A stretch of DNA of 35,271 nucleotides from Hymenobacter lapidiphilus (GCF_003417065.2 NZ_QVLT01000042.1:1-35271), one strand, 5' to 3'; positions 1-9,041 are shown, counted from the stretch's first letter. The notes: generated by a model not told the origin, from the letters alone. Translations and numbers: made by a program.

Positions 1-66
1 GGCTTGTCCCCGCCCGCCCGTTGAACGACTCGGTTTGAATCGTTCACGCGGGGCGGGGGACAAGCC
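1..66. repeat. Palindromic repeat cut by the window edge
   Basis: The outer arms are bases 1-15 and 51-66. They read GGCTTGTCCCCGCCC and the complement of GGCTTGTCCCCCGCCC, and differ by one C. An inner pair, TGAACGA (22-28) and TCGTTCA (40-46), continues the hairpin around an 11-base loop. It lies downstream of aspA, whose stop is at 104, so it could end aspA transcription, but there is no clear T-run. The left end may extend beyond the window. It is probably a dispersed intergenic palindrome; copy number cannot be judged from here. Confidence 0.6.
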
Positions 67-103
67 CCGCACCCTACACCGTTCTGCGCGCAACCGCACT
101 TAC

Positions 104-1516
104 TTATTGAATAAAGTCCGGGCGAATCAGGTTTTCGAAGGTGAAGATTTCGTCCCACTTTTCCTGAGTGAGCAGGCCGCGCTCGGTAACGGCAATATCG
201 TGGACGGATTTGCCGGTTTTGAGAGCTTCCTTAGCAATATCGGCCGAGGCCTCGTAGCCGAGCAGTGGGTTGAGCTGCGTGACGATGCCCACGCTGCCAT
301 ATACTAGCTCGGCGGCGTGCTGGCGGTTGGCCGTGATGCCCACCACGCACTTTTCGCGCAGCGTGCGGCACGCATTGCTCATGTAGCTGATGCTGGTGAA
401 CAGCGCAAAGCTGATAACCGGCTCCATCACATTGAGTTGCAGCTGGCCGGCCTCGGCGGCCATGGTCACCGTCAGGTCGGCCCCTATCACGTAGTAGGCC
501 GTCTGGTTCACCACTTCGGGAATTACCGGGTTCACCTTGCCGGGCATAATGCTGGAGCCAGGCTGCTGGGCGGGCAGGTTGATTTCGTTGAAGCCGCAGC
601 GCGGGCCCGAGGACAGCAGGCGCAAATCGTTGCAGATTTTGGAGAGCTTGACGGCCGTACGCTTCAGCACGCCCGAGAGCTGCACGTAGGCGCCGGTGTC
701 GTAGGTGGCCTCGAACAAGTCGCCGGCCAGCAGTAGCTCCAAGCCCGAAATGGTGCTCAGGTGGCGCGTAACCAACTCGGCGTAGCCGTTAGGGGCGTTT
801 ACGCCGGTACCAATGGCCGTGGCACCCATGTTGATTTCGCTGATGAGACGGCGGCTGTCCTCGATGCGCGAAAGTTCCTCGTGCAGGTTGGTAGCGAAGG
901 CCCGGAACTCGTCGCCCATGCTCATCGGCACGGCATCCTGCAGCTGGGTACGGCCCATTTTCAGCACGTCGCGAAACTCGTCGCCCTTGGCGGCGAAAGC
1001 TTCGGCCAACTCGCCCAGCCCTTGGCTGTAGCTCACCAGCTTAAGGCTGAGGGCGATGCGGAAGGCCGTTGGGTAGGCGTCGTTGGTGCTTTGCGAGCAG
1101 TTGACGTGGTTGTTGGGGTGGCAGAACTGGTACTCGCCCTTCTGGTGACCCATGATTTCGAGGGCCACGTTGGCAATTACCTCGTTGGCGTTCATGTTCA
1201 CCGAAGTGCCCGCGCCGCCCTGAATCATGTCGGTAGGGAAGTGGTCGTTGAACTCGCCGGCCGCTACCCGGTCGCAAGCCGCGGCAATGGCCTGGGCAAT
1301 GTCGGCGGGCAATACGCCCAGCTCGTGGTTGGCCAGGGCGGCGGCTTTTTTCACGAAGGCCAGGGCGCGCACAAACAGCGGCTCGGAAGAAAGGGGAATG
1401 CCCGTGATGGCGAAATTTTCGAGGGCCCGCAGCGTCTGGATGCCGTAGTAGGCCTGATTCGGAATCTCGCGCTCACCCAGAAAATCGTGTTCGAGGCGGA
1501 AGTCAGCAGTTGTCAT
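104..1516 (-). CDS. aspA: Aspartate ammonia-lyase
   Basis: This cytoplasmic enzyme converts L-aspartate to fumarate and ammonia reversibly, linking amino-acid catabolism to the TCA cycle. The protein is 470 aa, the usual length of the family. Visible motifs are GTSVNMNANE (about 103-112), NHVNCSQSTND (136-146) and the fumarase/aspartase signature GSSIMPGKVNP (320-330), which carries the catalytic-loop serine. I chose the ATG at 1516 because the protein then begins MTTADFRLEHDFLGEREIP, as aspartases do; the frame runs open for 23 more codons upstream without family similarity. A near-consensus -7 box (TACCTTCG on the minus strand, 1551-1558) sits 35 bases upstream. Fumarase is the main alternative, but the N-terminus and the GSSIMPGKVNP variant favour aspartase. 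Confidence 0.93.
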   Translation of the reverse strand: MTTADFRLEHDFLGEREIPNQAYYGIQTLRALENFAITGIPLSSEPLFVRALAFVKKAAALANHELGVLPADIAQAIAAACDRVAAGEFNDHFPTDMIQGGAGTSVNMNANEVIANVALEIMGHQKGEYQFCHPNNHVNCSQSTNDAYPTAFRIALSLKLVSYSQGLGELAEAFAAKGDEFRDVLKMGRTQLQDAVPMSMGDEFRAFATNLHEELSRIEDSRRLISEINMGATAIGTGVNAPNGYAELVTRHLSTISGLELLLAGDLFEATYDTGAYVQLSGVLKRTAVKLSKICNDLRLLSSGPRCGFNEINLPAQQPGSSIMPGKVNPVIPEVVNQTAYYVIGADLTVTMAAEAGQLQLNVMEPVISFALFTSISYMSNACRTLREKCVVGITANRQHAAELVYGSVGIVTQLNPLLGYEASADIAKEALKTGKSVHDIAVTERGLLTQEKWDEIFTFENLIRPDFIQ

Positions 1517-1550
1517 AAGTAATCGGCAGCGGATGGTGGGAAGTAGAACA

Positions 1551-1558
1551 CGAAGGTA
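1551..1558 (-). promoter_or_regulatory. Possible -7 box for aspA
   Basis: The minus strand reads TACCTTCG, one mismatch from the Bacteroidota -7 consensus TAnnTTTG, about 35 bases before the aspA start. I see no clear -33 element. Confidence 0.35.
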
Positions 1559-1570
1559 GGCCTCCCAACC

Positions 1571-1619
1571 GAAGCAGCCACCCAACTGCGCCAGGTGGGC
1601 GCCGCCGGGTGGCTGCTTC
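1571..1619 (-). terminator. GC-rich hairpin downstream of the 1661-2542 gene
   Basis: GAAGCAGCCACCC (1571-1583) is exactly complementary to GGGTGGCTGCTTC (1607-1619), with a 23-base GC-rich loop. It lies just beyond the stop of the minus-strand gene at 1661 and before the aspA promoter region. The position fits a terminator, but there is no good T-run, so it could also be a repeat. Confidence 0.45.
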
Positions 1620-1660
1620 AGTTCGGTTCGCCGGCCTGGTTCGCCGGTTTAGCTGGCTGT

Positions 1661-2542
1661 CTAGAAGTTGTAGGCCAGGCCGCCGGTTACGGCCGTCGAT
1701 TTGCCCACGTTGCGGCCTGCCACGTAGGTGCTGCCGCCCACCACCAGCCCAAAGCCCTGCGCCAGCGGCCGGAAGCCGCTCACGCCCACCCGGATAAAGT
1801 TGACGCGGGTAGCCGGGAAAAAGCCGTCGAAGCCCGGCTGCAGAATATCGGTGCCGGGGCCCGAGCGTTGCATGGTAGCCCAGCCATCAACGTAAATAGA
1901 AGGGCCAGCGTAGCCGGTTTTCAACTCGGCCAGAAACGCGTTGGGTACCCGGCCCGAGCGCAGGCTGTAGCCCGCCTGCCCGGTTACGAACACGCCCGAG
2001 GCCGTCTGCAGATGCGCAATGCCGGAGCTGGACACTTTGGTAGCGCGGTTGCCGATAGCAATGATATACTCCAGGCCCTGCTCGCTCTTATACTTACTGG
2101 CCGGCGTGCTCACGCTCACGGCGCCCAGCAAGTTCAGCACGCTACTGCCCAGCACCGTGGAGTAGGCCTTGAACTTGAGCAGCCCGGTTACGTCCTGCAG
2201 CCCCTGGCGCACATTGGTGTACCCCAGGTCGTTGATTACCTGCTCGCCAGCGTGTCCCTCGGAGCGGATATACGGTAGACTTACGACGGCCTCAATTTTA
2301 TCGGTGAGGCCGTAGTTGGCAAACAGGTTGACCGACTGAATCTGAATCCGCTCGAAAATTGGTACGCGGTCAACTTTTTCGGGTACCAGATATACCTGCT
2401 GGTACCACTCCTGGGTGGTGGAAATAGAGGCCGAGCCATGTTTGTGGCCCGACATAAAGCCGTTGCTCAGGCTCTGGGCCGAGGCGTGCAGAGCGCTCAG
2501 CAGCAAAACGGCCACGATGGGCGAGAAGTAGCGTTGTTTCAT
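1661..2542 (-). CDS. Secreted outer-membrane beta-barrel-like protein
   Basis: The 293-aa product starts with a clear signal peptide (MKQRYFSPIVAVLLLSALHASAQ, cleaved about residue 23). The body is rich in alternating polar/hydrophobic strands with Gly and aromatic residues, and the chain ends in AYNF, a terminal Phe typical of outer-membrane barrels inserted by the BAM complex. The sequence DKIEAVVSLPYIRSEG and the Gly-rich strands near the end resemble the 'MetA-pathway of phenol degradation' transporter-like family (Pfam PF13557), but I place it there only tentatively. Substrate is unknown. The start is the ATG at 2542, with an exact TACTTTTG -7 box about 75 bases upstream. A GC-rich hairpin follows the stop. 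Confidence 0.75.
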   Translation of the reverse strand: MKQRYFSPIVAVLLLSALHASAQSLSNGFMSGHKHGSASISTTQEWYQQVYLVPEKVDRVPIFERIQIQSVNLFANYGLTDKIEAVVSLPYIRSEGHAGEQVINDLGYTNVRQGLQDVTGLLKFKAYSTVLGSSVLNLLGAVSVSTPASKYKSEQGLEYIIAIGNRATKVSSSGIAHLQTASGVFVTGQAGYSLRSGRVPNAFLAELKTGYAGPSIYVDGWATMQRSGPGTDILQPGFDGFFPATRVNFIRVGVSGFRPLAQGFGLVVGGSTYVAGRNVGKSTAVTGGLAYNF

Positions 2543-2616
2543 CGAAAAAAAGAGGTTAAACGAGAAATAAAATTAAAGGCGCTTTGAACGGAATAACACA
2601 ATTCCCGATTCTGGAA

Positions 2617-2624
2617 CAAAAGTA
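2617..2624 (-). promoter_or_regulatory. -7 promoter box for the barrel-like gene
   Basis: The minus strand reads TACTTTTG, an exact match to TAnnTTTG, about 75 bases upstream of the ATG at 2542. The intervening leader is AT-rich. No strong -33 motif is visible. Confidence 0.45.
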
Positions 2625-2774
2625 GCCTTTCTTAGTTATCCTGGTTGCCGACTTACGAAAGATAATCAGCCAACGGTTTGCAAATTGACTAAATCCGTAG
2701 AACTTTTGTTCTCGTTAATACGCCCTGACTTCAATAACAATTGCCGAAAAACCCAATTTTTGTTTCCTAAAAAT

Positions 2775-3779
2775 ATGACTACATTCTCTACACGCTGTTT
2801 TTGCCTTCTAGGGGCCGGTGCGCTGCTACTGGCCAGCTGCTCCGAGAAGCAGGATGCCACTCCCTCTATTGCTGCCATTACCGTTAACACGGCCGAGTTC
2901 CAGATATTGGAAGATGCCGCTGTACGCGGTGGGGTAGTGCCGCTGCTATCCAATAAAAATCCTAATGATCCCAGCGGTAACTTCACGGTTTTTGCGCCCA
3001 ACAATGCGGCTTTCGCCCGGCTAGGCCTGAATGCGGCAGCTGACCTGAACAGCCTGCAGAAGGAATTCCTGACCAACACGCTGTATTACCACGTAGCCAA
3101 CGGCAACCTGCCAGGCACCGAGCTGACGGCCGGCAGCACTTCCGCCTCGGCCCTGACTGCCGCCTCGGACATGCCGGTAATCCGCCGCATTGTGGTTCGG
3201 GCCGATGGCACGCGCTATGTGAACGGCTCGCGCATAGTGGCCACCGACGTGCCGGCCGCCAACGGCACCATTCATGTGGTGGATAAGGTGTTGCTGGCTA
3301 CCGGAGTTGATATCGTGCAGTCGGCGGTGGCCCTGAGCCAGGCCAAGGTATTTGTACAGCCGGAACTGACGTTTCTGGTGGAAGCCGTGCTGTACGCCGA
3401 CCTGGCCGGCGCCCTGTCGGCCACGCCGGGCAGCCCGCAACTGACCGTTTTCGCCCCCACCGACCAGGCTTTCCGCGAGTTGGGCACCCTGTTGAACGTG
3501 CCGCTGCTGGTACCGGCTGATATCCGTAAGCTGCCTAAAGCCACCGTGCAGGCCGTACTGCTCAACCACGTGGTAGCCGGCAGCCTTTTCACGCCCGAAA
3601 TGCCCGAAAACGCTGCTGTAAAAGCACTGGGCGGGGGGAGCCTGCGCCTAGGGCCTTTCGCGGCTGGCACGCTCACGGTGCAGGGAGCCGGCAATGCCAC
3701 CCCGGCCGGCATGGTCATCCCCGATGTGCAGTGCACCAATGGTACAGTACATGTAATCAACCGGGTGCTTCTGCCCTAG
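2775..3779 (+). CDS. Lipoprotein with two fasciclin (FAS1) domains
   Basis: The product is 334 aa. It begins MTTFSTRCFCLLGAGALLLASC, with a lipobox ending in Cys22, so it should be lipid-anchored in the envelope. Two FAS1 domains follow. Domain 1 is about residues 41-175, with FTVFAPNNAAFARLG near 69-84 and NGTIHVVDKVLL near 163-174. Domain 2 is about 195-334, with LTVFAPTDQAFRELG near 223-237 and NGTVHVINRVLLP at the end. FAS1 domains usually mediate adhesion or matrix contacts; the ligand is unknown. The ATG at 2775 is preferred over an upstream in-frame ATG at 2685 because it places the lipobox properly. It stands alone, divergent from the gene ending at 1661. Confidence 0.9.
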   Translation: MTTFSTRCFCLLGAGALLLASCSEKQDATPSIAAITVNTAEFQILEDAAVRGGVVPLLSNKNPNDPSGNFTVFAPNNAAFARLGLNAAADLNSLQKEFLTNTLYYHVANGNLPGTELTAGSTSASALTAASDMPVIRRIVVRADGTRYVNGSRIVATDVPAANGTIHVVDKVLLATGVDIVQSAVALSQAKVFVQPELTFLVEAVLYADLAGALSATPGSPQLTVFAPTDQAFRELGTLLNVPLLVPADIRKLPKATVQAVLLNHVVAGSLFTPEMPENAAVKALGGGSLRLGPFAAGTLTVQGAGNATPAGMVIPDVQCTNGTVHVINRVLLP

Positions 3780-3870
3780 TGCCCCGGCTGGCAATTGAGG
3801 CACCAGGGTATAAGCTCAACCGTATATTCAATATTTTGTGGATGCCATCCTTATGGCCGGCTTCAACCCT

Positions 3871-5459
3871 ATGATTGTTTACATACCATTTCGCCGCTTT
3901 CAGCGCGCGCTGCTTTATCTGAGGTTGCCGGCGGCGTTGGCATGGATGCTGGTGCTGCTGGCAGGGAGCCTACCGGCGCAGGCGCAGGGCCCGGGTAAGT
4001 ACTCGCTCGAAGGTGAGTGGAAAGGGCCTCTGGCCGTACCGGGCGGCAGCCTCCCCATTCAGCTTGTTGTAACGGAGCTGGCCAGCGGCAACCGCTTCGC
4101 CGTGCTGAACGTGGTGCCCCAGCGCATCAACCGCATTCCCACTACGGTGGAGCAGCGGGGCGATACGGTGCTGTTTGTGGCCGAGCAGGTGGGTTGCCGG
4201 TTTAAAGGCGTGCGCACCCCCGAAGGCAACCGCCTGACCGGTATCTGGAGCCAGCCCGGTTACCAGGCGGCCCTCACGCTGGAGTTTGTGCCGCCCCCGG
4301 TTGCCGCCGCCCCCAAAAGCTTTAAGTTTCCGCTCCCCTACCGGGTGCAGGAGGTAAAATTTGCCAACGAAACCGATAAGATAGACTTTGCCGGCACCCT
4401 GACTATTCCAGCCGGCGAGGGACCCTTCCCGGCCGTGGCGCTGCTATCCGACTGGGGTGCCCAGGACCAGGATGGCCGCTACGGCGACTATAAGCTGCTG
4501 GGCGGTTTGGCCGATTACCTGACCCGGCGCGGCATTGCCGTGCTGCGCTTCCCCGACCGGGGCGTGGGCGAAACCGGGAGCCGCACCGAGCTGACCAGCC
4601 CCGAAGACCGGACCCGCGACGCCCAGGCGGCGCTGCAGTTCATGCGTACCCAGCCCCTGCTTGATGGGGCAAACCTGGGCCTGCTGGGCCACGGCGAAGG
4701 GGGCAACGTGGCGCTGCTGGCGGCCGGCGCCCCCTGCCCCCGGCCTTTGTAGTGACGCTGGCCGCCGCCGGACAGTCGGGCCTGGAAGTGCTTAGTGCCC
4801 AACCCGCCGTGGGCTGGCAGGCCGCCATGGCCGATTCGCTGCTGGCCCGCACTGCCCGCGAGCGAAGCATCACCCAGGCGGCCGGGCAGGCCCGGGTAGA
4901 GAAAATGCGCAGTAGCGGCGCCAACGCGGCGCAGCTGCAGATACAGCAGGAGCAGGTGTTTCTGCGGCAGCGGGCCGAGGAGAAGAAGCGCCTGGAGGCG
5001 CTGGCCCGGGACCAGCGGCCCCTGCTCGATATTGTGCGCCGCACCCCCGACGATGCCACCGCCCGCAACCTGTTGCTACAGGCGCTGCGGGTGCAACGGC
5101 CCAACCAGCCCGATTCGACCTACGCTGCGGTAGCAAACCGCCTCACCACACCCTGGACCCGCTCGTACCTGCGCTTTTACCCCCAACAGGAGCTGGCAGC
5201 GGTGCAGTGCCCGGTGCTGCTACTGCACGGCTCCGACGATTTGCTGCTTAGTCCCGATGCCAACCTCAGCTTGCTGACTAAGGGCCTGAAGGGCAGCAAA
5301 CTGGCTGAAAGCCGCCAGCTGAGCGGCGTCAACCACCTGTTTCAGGGTCCCGCCAATGAGTGGCCGCTTATCGACGGCCGGCAGTCCCCGGCGGTATCCA
5401 CAGCAGCCCTGGATGCCATCCGCACCTGGATTCAGGCCTTGGCCCCACCGGCGAAGTAA
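3871..5459 (+). pseudogene. Alpha/beta hydrolase gene broken by a frameshift
   Basis: Two adjacent frames together encode one secreted alpha/beta hydrolase. The first (3871-4752) has a signal peptide ending AGSLPAQAQ, an N-terminal beta-rich domain, and the hydrolase core as far as GLLGHGEGGNVALLAAG. It then runs into CPRPL and stop (4750-4752). The second frame, open from about 4737 to 5459, resumes with PPAFVVTLAAAGQ and carries the acid-containing LLHGSDDLLLSP (about 5218-5250) and the histidine loop SGVNHLF (about 5323-5343). One extra C in the C-run at 4737-4741 would restore a single ORF. The nucleophile elbow, normally GHSEGG in this group as I know it, reads GHGEGG (Gly codon 4693-4695), so the catalytic serine appears lost as well. 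An upstream GTG (3838) or ATG (3853) could also be the start. A strong terminator follows at 5484. Confidence 0.8.
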
Positions 5460-5483
5460 ATAGCGCATTGCCACCACTAGGAG

Positions 5484-5529
5484 AAAGCAACAGCGCCCGT
5501 TTCGCAAGGAAAACGGGCGCTGTTGCTTT
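5484..5529. terminator. Bidirectional hairpin terminator
   Basis: Perfect 19-bp arms, AAAGCAACAGCGCCCGTTT (5484-5502) and its complement (5511-5529), surround an 8-base loop. It lies between the hydrolase remnant (plus, ending 5459) and the minus-strand gene ending at 5556, so it serves both. Confidence 0.85.
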
Positions 5530-5555
5530 AGCGCTGGAAATTATGACGGCCGCAT

Positions 5556-5834
5556 TTACGCCGCCCGGACCAGTGGGGTAACTACTTCAATATCCAAGAT
5601 TTCCACTACGAAGCCCTGCTCGGCTGCGTAGCTTTTGCGGTAAGAAACCAGCAGCGTCCGCCCCTTGGCCGACTCGGCCGTAGTGGTGCAAATTTCGCCG
5701 TAGGCCTGCTCATTTTCGAGGAAAGGACGCAATTGCTCAATGGTAGGCAAGAACTCGGCGGGCAGCAGCCCCTGCCGCTCCTGCAGCTGCACGGCACTCA
5801 CTGGATACAGAAATCGGGTGGGGAAAAGCAACAT
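5556..5834 (-). CDS. Small protein of unknown function
   Basis: I do not recognise this protein. From the ATG at 5834 it is 92 aa: MLLFPTRFLYPVSAVQLQ, then a mixed-charge region with LPTIEQLRPFLENEQ and VEILDIEVVTPLVRAA at the C-terminus. There is no membrane segment in this form. An in-frame ATG at 5888 would add 18 residues (MNRGVFSGLLFRHFFPGF) and is possible. Codon use is GC-rich at third positions like its neighbours, which supports coding. It stands alone, converging on the hydrolase remnant across the terminator at 5484-5529. Confidence 0.55.
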   Translation of the reverse strand: MLLFPTRFLYPVSAVQLQERQGLLPAEFLPTIEQLRPFLENEQAYGEICTTTAESAKGRTLLVSYRKSYAAEQGFVVEILDIEVVTPLVRAA

Positions 5835-6030
5835 AAAACCGGGGAAGAAATGGCGGAATAGCAACCCCGAAAAAACACCTCTATTCACTGGATAATTCCC
5901 TGAGCCACACTATTCGCAGGACCAATTCACCAGGTGATTTTCAACCAAAGAAGGGCACGTTTTACGACTCTTCAAAATGTAAAATTCGGCCTCCACTCCT
6001 GTCCAGGAAACGACTACAAAACTCGGTAAC

Positions 6031-6936
6031 TCAAAAGACGAGCTCCGCCACTACGGCCGTCGAGCCGCCCGCGTCGTCGTCGGTTACCAGCAGCAGCTCG
6101 AAGTGGCCGGGGGCCAGTTGCTGCCGCACGGCCACGCTTTCCACTTTGCCCTGGTAGGGCCGGCCATCGGGCCAGGCTAGTTGGGCCAGCCTTGCTCGGG
6201 TCCCATCAAGCGGCAACACACCTACAAATGAGCCTAACACGACTCCGTCAAGCACCGCATCAGCCGTGTCTTCTACTGAAGCCGTTACGAACAGTTGCCC
6301 CGCAAACCAGGCGGCACCCGAAAAACCAGCGGACTTGCCCTCAATAGTGGGCAACCGGAAGCGGAGGGCCTGCACGGCAGGCGGGCGAGGCTGGCGGCGG
6401 TGCAGAAAATCCAGCGTGGCAGCCAGTGGCAGCCGAAACAGCAGGTTACCACCAACGGCCGCCCCCACAGTGCGCTGTAGCAGCAACAACTCGGTTTCGG
6501 TGGCGGCGGCGGCTTCCAGGTTGAGCGTGGCACCGGCTGGCAACTGTGGCCGCAGCGCCGCGTATAGGCCCGTCATACTCAACGGATACACGGTACCGGG
6601 CAGGTTATCAGGCCCGCTCAGTGGCACCCAATAGCCCTGCTCGCGGGCCGCTGTGGCCCCCGAGCCCAGGGCCAGCAGCCCGGTTTCGCCGCGAGTGGTG
6701 CGCAGGATAGTCAGGCACTCCAGGTCGGGCTTGAGGTGCTTGGGGATGCGGCCGGCGCTGAAGTGGGCCGTTTCGAACAGCGCCGTGGGCTGGCCGGCTG
6801 CCAGCGTGGCCGCATCGAGCCGGTAAAGCCAAGGCGAGTCGTCGCCGATAACGTACAGCGCATCGCCTACCAGCTCGGCCCCCGAAGCGGAGGGCAGCTT
6901 AGGCAGGGCAACTTCGCGGTGAACTATGGCATGCAT
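6031..6936 (-). CDS. DUF6929-like protein, probable beta-propeller
   Basis: The product is 301 aa and begins MHAIVHREVALPKLPSASG with no signal peptide. The sequence ELVGDALYVIGDDSPWLYRLD, the segment GRIPKHLKPDLECLTIL, and repeated strand-like blocks ending near LLLVTDDDAGGSTAVVAEL suggest a small beta-propeller. From memory this matches the Bacteroidota family DUF6929, whose function is not known; I could not search to confirm it. It starts 47 bases after the stop of the ricin/OmpA gene on the same strand and may be co-transcribed with it. A cytoplasmic location is inferred only from the missing signal sequence. Confidence 0.7.
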   Translation of the reverse strand: MHAIVHREVALPKLPSASGAELVGDALYVIGDDSPWLYRLDAATLAAGQPTALFETAHFSAGRIPKHLKPDLECLTILRTTRGETGLLALGSGATAAREQGYWVPLSGPDNLPGTVYPLSMTGLYAALRPQLPAGATLNLEAAAATETELLLLQRTVGAAVGGNLLFRLPLAATLDFLHRRQPRPPAVQALRFRLPTIEGKSAGFSGAAWFAGQLFVTASVEDTADAVLDGVVLGSFVGVLPLDGTRARLAQLAWPDGRPYQGKVESVAVRQQLAPGHFELLLVTDDDAGGSTAVVAELVF

Positions 6937-6983
6937 GGCAGTAATTGAGTAGCGAAGCCAACGTGCCGGGCGGCATCGGCGCT

Positions 6984-9041
6984 TTATTTCACAATAGTAA
7001 ATTCGACCCGGCGGTTGAGCTTGCGGGTATTTTCCTGGGCGTTGGAGGCGCGGGGCCGGCTGCCACCCAGGCCCACGGTGCTGATGCGCCGCTCGGCCAC
7101 GCCCCGGCTCACCAGGTAGCGTTTCACCTCGTTTACGCGGTCTTCCGACAGCTTTACGTTCAGGTCGGCGCTGCCCTGGTTATCGGTGTGGCCTTCGAGG
7201 CGGATGTTCACCATGGGGTTGTCTTCGAGGGTGCGGGCCAGGCGGTTGAGCTCGGTGTAGGAGGCCGGCAGCAGCGTAAACTTACCTTGGGCAAAAATGA
7301 GTGTGGGCAGCTCCAGGCTCGAGCCCACGGCAGCCGGTACCAGCGTCAGCTCCACGCTGCGCGAACCGGTCATGGTAATGGTATCGGTGGCCGTGAGGTA
7401 GCCTACGCGGGTGGCCTGAATGCGGTAACGACCGGGCGGCAGCGTCATCTGGAAGGCTCCCAGCGCTACATCGGTACGGGCCGTGGCATTGAACAGCAAG
7501 TCGTTGCCCAAGCGGTTTACCTGCACCTGGGTAGCCAGGGCCTTATTGGTTTTGGCATCGAGTGTACGGCCCGTAAGCAGCGTGCGGGGCGTGGCCGGCG
7601 TAGGCGTTACCACGGCTACCGGCGGGGCGGCCACCGTGTCGGGCGCAGCCGGGCGGGCCCCGGTGGCCGTACGAAATAGGTCGGCGGGTCCATTTACTGA
7701 AGCCGTGGAGGAGAAAAAGGCCTGCTTCTCATCCGCCGACAAGCTCAGGTAGGCATTGAAGCCGGGCCCGTTGATGGGGTAGCCCAGGTTGCGCGGCTCG
7801 GTCCATTTAGTCCAGGAGTCGTCGAGGCGGGTACTCACAAAAATATCGGAGCCGCCGTAGCCAGCGTGGCCGTAGGAGCTGAAGTAGAGAGATTTACCGT
7901 CACTGGATAGCCAGGGCGCGAAGTCGAAGCCCGGCGAGTTAATGACGGCTCCCAGGTTGAGCGGCTGGGTCCAGAGGCCGCTGGGCGTGGGCCGGCTCAC
8001 GTACAGGTCGTTGGCCCCTTCCGAGTCGCTGCGCTCCAGGCTCAGCAGCAGAATCTGCTGGTCGGGACTCATAAAGAAGCCCGTGGCGGCGCCGGCGGTG
8101 TAATAGTTGGCTACTTCCACTACTTGGGGGCGGTTCTTTTTGGCCGATACACTGCGCGGTACTTTGCTCAGGCCCACGTCCTGAAACGAGCCGTCGCGCC
8201 CGTAACTACCCCGTACTATCAGGGTCTTGCCTTCTTCCACTATGCTCATCACGCCGTTGTGCTGGCTGGTATTGAGCGCATCGAAGCGGGTGGCCGGGGC
8301 CCAGGTACGGCCGCTATTAGCCGAAGTGCTTACCCAGATGTCGCCCGATTCGGTGACGCCCTCGGTGTTGCCGGCGAAGCGGGTACGGCTGAAATACAAC
8401 GTATTGCCATCGGGCGAAACTACTGGCTGCAACTCGTTACCGGCGGGTGTGTTCAGACTCAGCAGCGGCTCGGGCACCCCGAAGCCGGGCAGCGAGGGGT
8501 CCAGGTTCAGGCGCAGCTTAAACAGCTTCCACTGCTGCGAGGCACGGTTCTGAGGCTTCTGGCCCACCACGGGCGTCCCGTTGAACTTGTCGGCGGCGGC
8601 CAGCGAGACGCACTTATCGTTGCCCCGGCTGATGAGCATGAAGCTACCCAGCGGGCCTGAAGGCACCAGTTTCCACTGCTGGTAAAAGCTGCCGTCCCAG
8701 GGGCGTTGGCTCAGGGGGGCATTTTCGTCGGGGCTGGTGAGGGTGAGGCACTGGCCGGTGTGGCGTACCACAATACGGAAGAACTCGCTGCCCGCCGAAG
8801 CCGGCACAAAGCGCCACTGCTGGCTATCGGTGTGGGTGAACTCCCACTGCACGGCGGCGGCACCGGCTTCGGCCGAAGCATTGGCAATATCGAGCGAACG
8901 ACCGCTGCTACGCGCCACTACGCCGTACCAGGCCGAAGGATCGGGCAACAATGAGCTGCCCGGCTGGGCCTGGGCATTGGCAGAAAGCAGAAAAAACAAG
9001 GAAAGCAACCAGGCGGTCCGGCGAAGCAAAAGCTGAATCAT
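6984..9041 (-). CDS. OmpA-family protein with ricin-type lectin and PD40 repeats
   Basis: The 685-aa product starts with a signal peptide (MIQLLLRRTAWLLSLFFLLSANAQAQ). Residues about 35-175 form a ricin-B/CBM13-like lectin with three QxW motifs (QQW near 74-77, 121-123 and 169-171). A PD40/WD40-like propeller follows, with VVSPDGNTLYFSRT (about 207-220), PWLSSDGKSLYFSSYG and LSLSADEKQAFFSST. A carboxypeptidase-regulatory-like beta-sandwich comes next (LLTGRTLDAKTNKAL to TITMTGSRSVELTLV). The last 115 residues or so are an OmpA C-terminal domain, with LEGHTDNQGSADLN and RRVEFTIVK, which binds peptidoglycan. It is therefore probably an envelope protein tethered to the wall that presents a carbohydrate-binding module. 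The ATG at 9041 is chosen because the signal peptide begins there; the frame is open 44 codons further upstream. Confidence 0.88.
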   Translation of the reverse strand: MIQLLLRRTAWLLSLFFLLSANAQAQPGSSLLPDPSAWYGVVARSSGRSLDIANASAEAGAAAVQWEFTHTDSQQWRFVPASAGSEFFRIVVRHTGQCLTLTSPDENAPLSQRPWDGSFYQQWKLVPSGPLGSFMLISRGNDKCVSLAAADKFNGTPVVGQKPQNRASQQWKLFKLRLNLDPSLPGFGVPEPLLSLNTPAGNELQPVVSPDGNTLYFSRTRFAGNTEGVTESGDIWVSTSANSGRTWAPATRFDALNTSQHNGVMSIVEEGKTLIVRGSYGRDGSFQDVGLSKVPRSVSAKKNRPQVVEVANYYTAGAATGFFMSPDQQILLLSLERSDSEGANDLYVSRPTPSGLWTQPLNLGAVINSPGFDFAPWLSSDGKSLYFSSYGHAGYGGSDIFVSTRLDDSWTKWTEPRNLGYPINGPGFNAYLSLSADEKQAFFSSTASVNGPADLFRTATGARPAAPDTVAAPPVAVVTPTPATPRTLLTGRTLDAKTNKALATQVQVNRLGNDLLFNATARTDVALGAFQMTLPPGRYRIQATRVGYLTATDTITMTGSRSVELTLVPAAVGSSLELPTLIFAQGKFTLLPASYTELNRLARTLEDNPMVNIRLEGHTDNQGSADLNVKLSEDRVNEVKRYLVSRGVAERRISTVGLGGSRPRASNAQENTRKLNRRVEFTIVK

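Noticed and set aside
4731..4752. Programmed frameshift in the hydrolase gene
   Set aside because: There is no slippery heptamer of the usual X-XXY-YYZ form with a downstream structure I can support, and the nucleophile is lost as well; decay or a homopolymer error is simpler.
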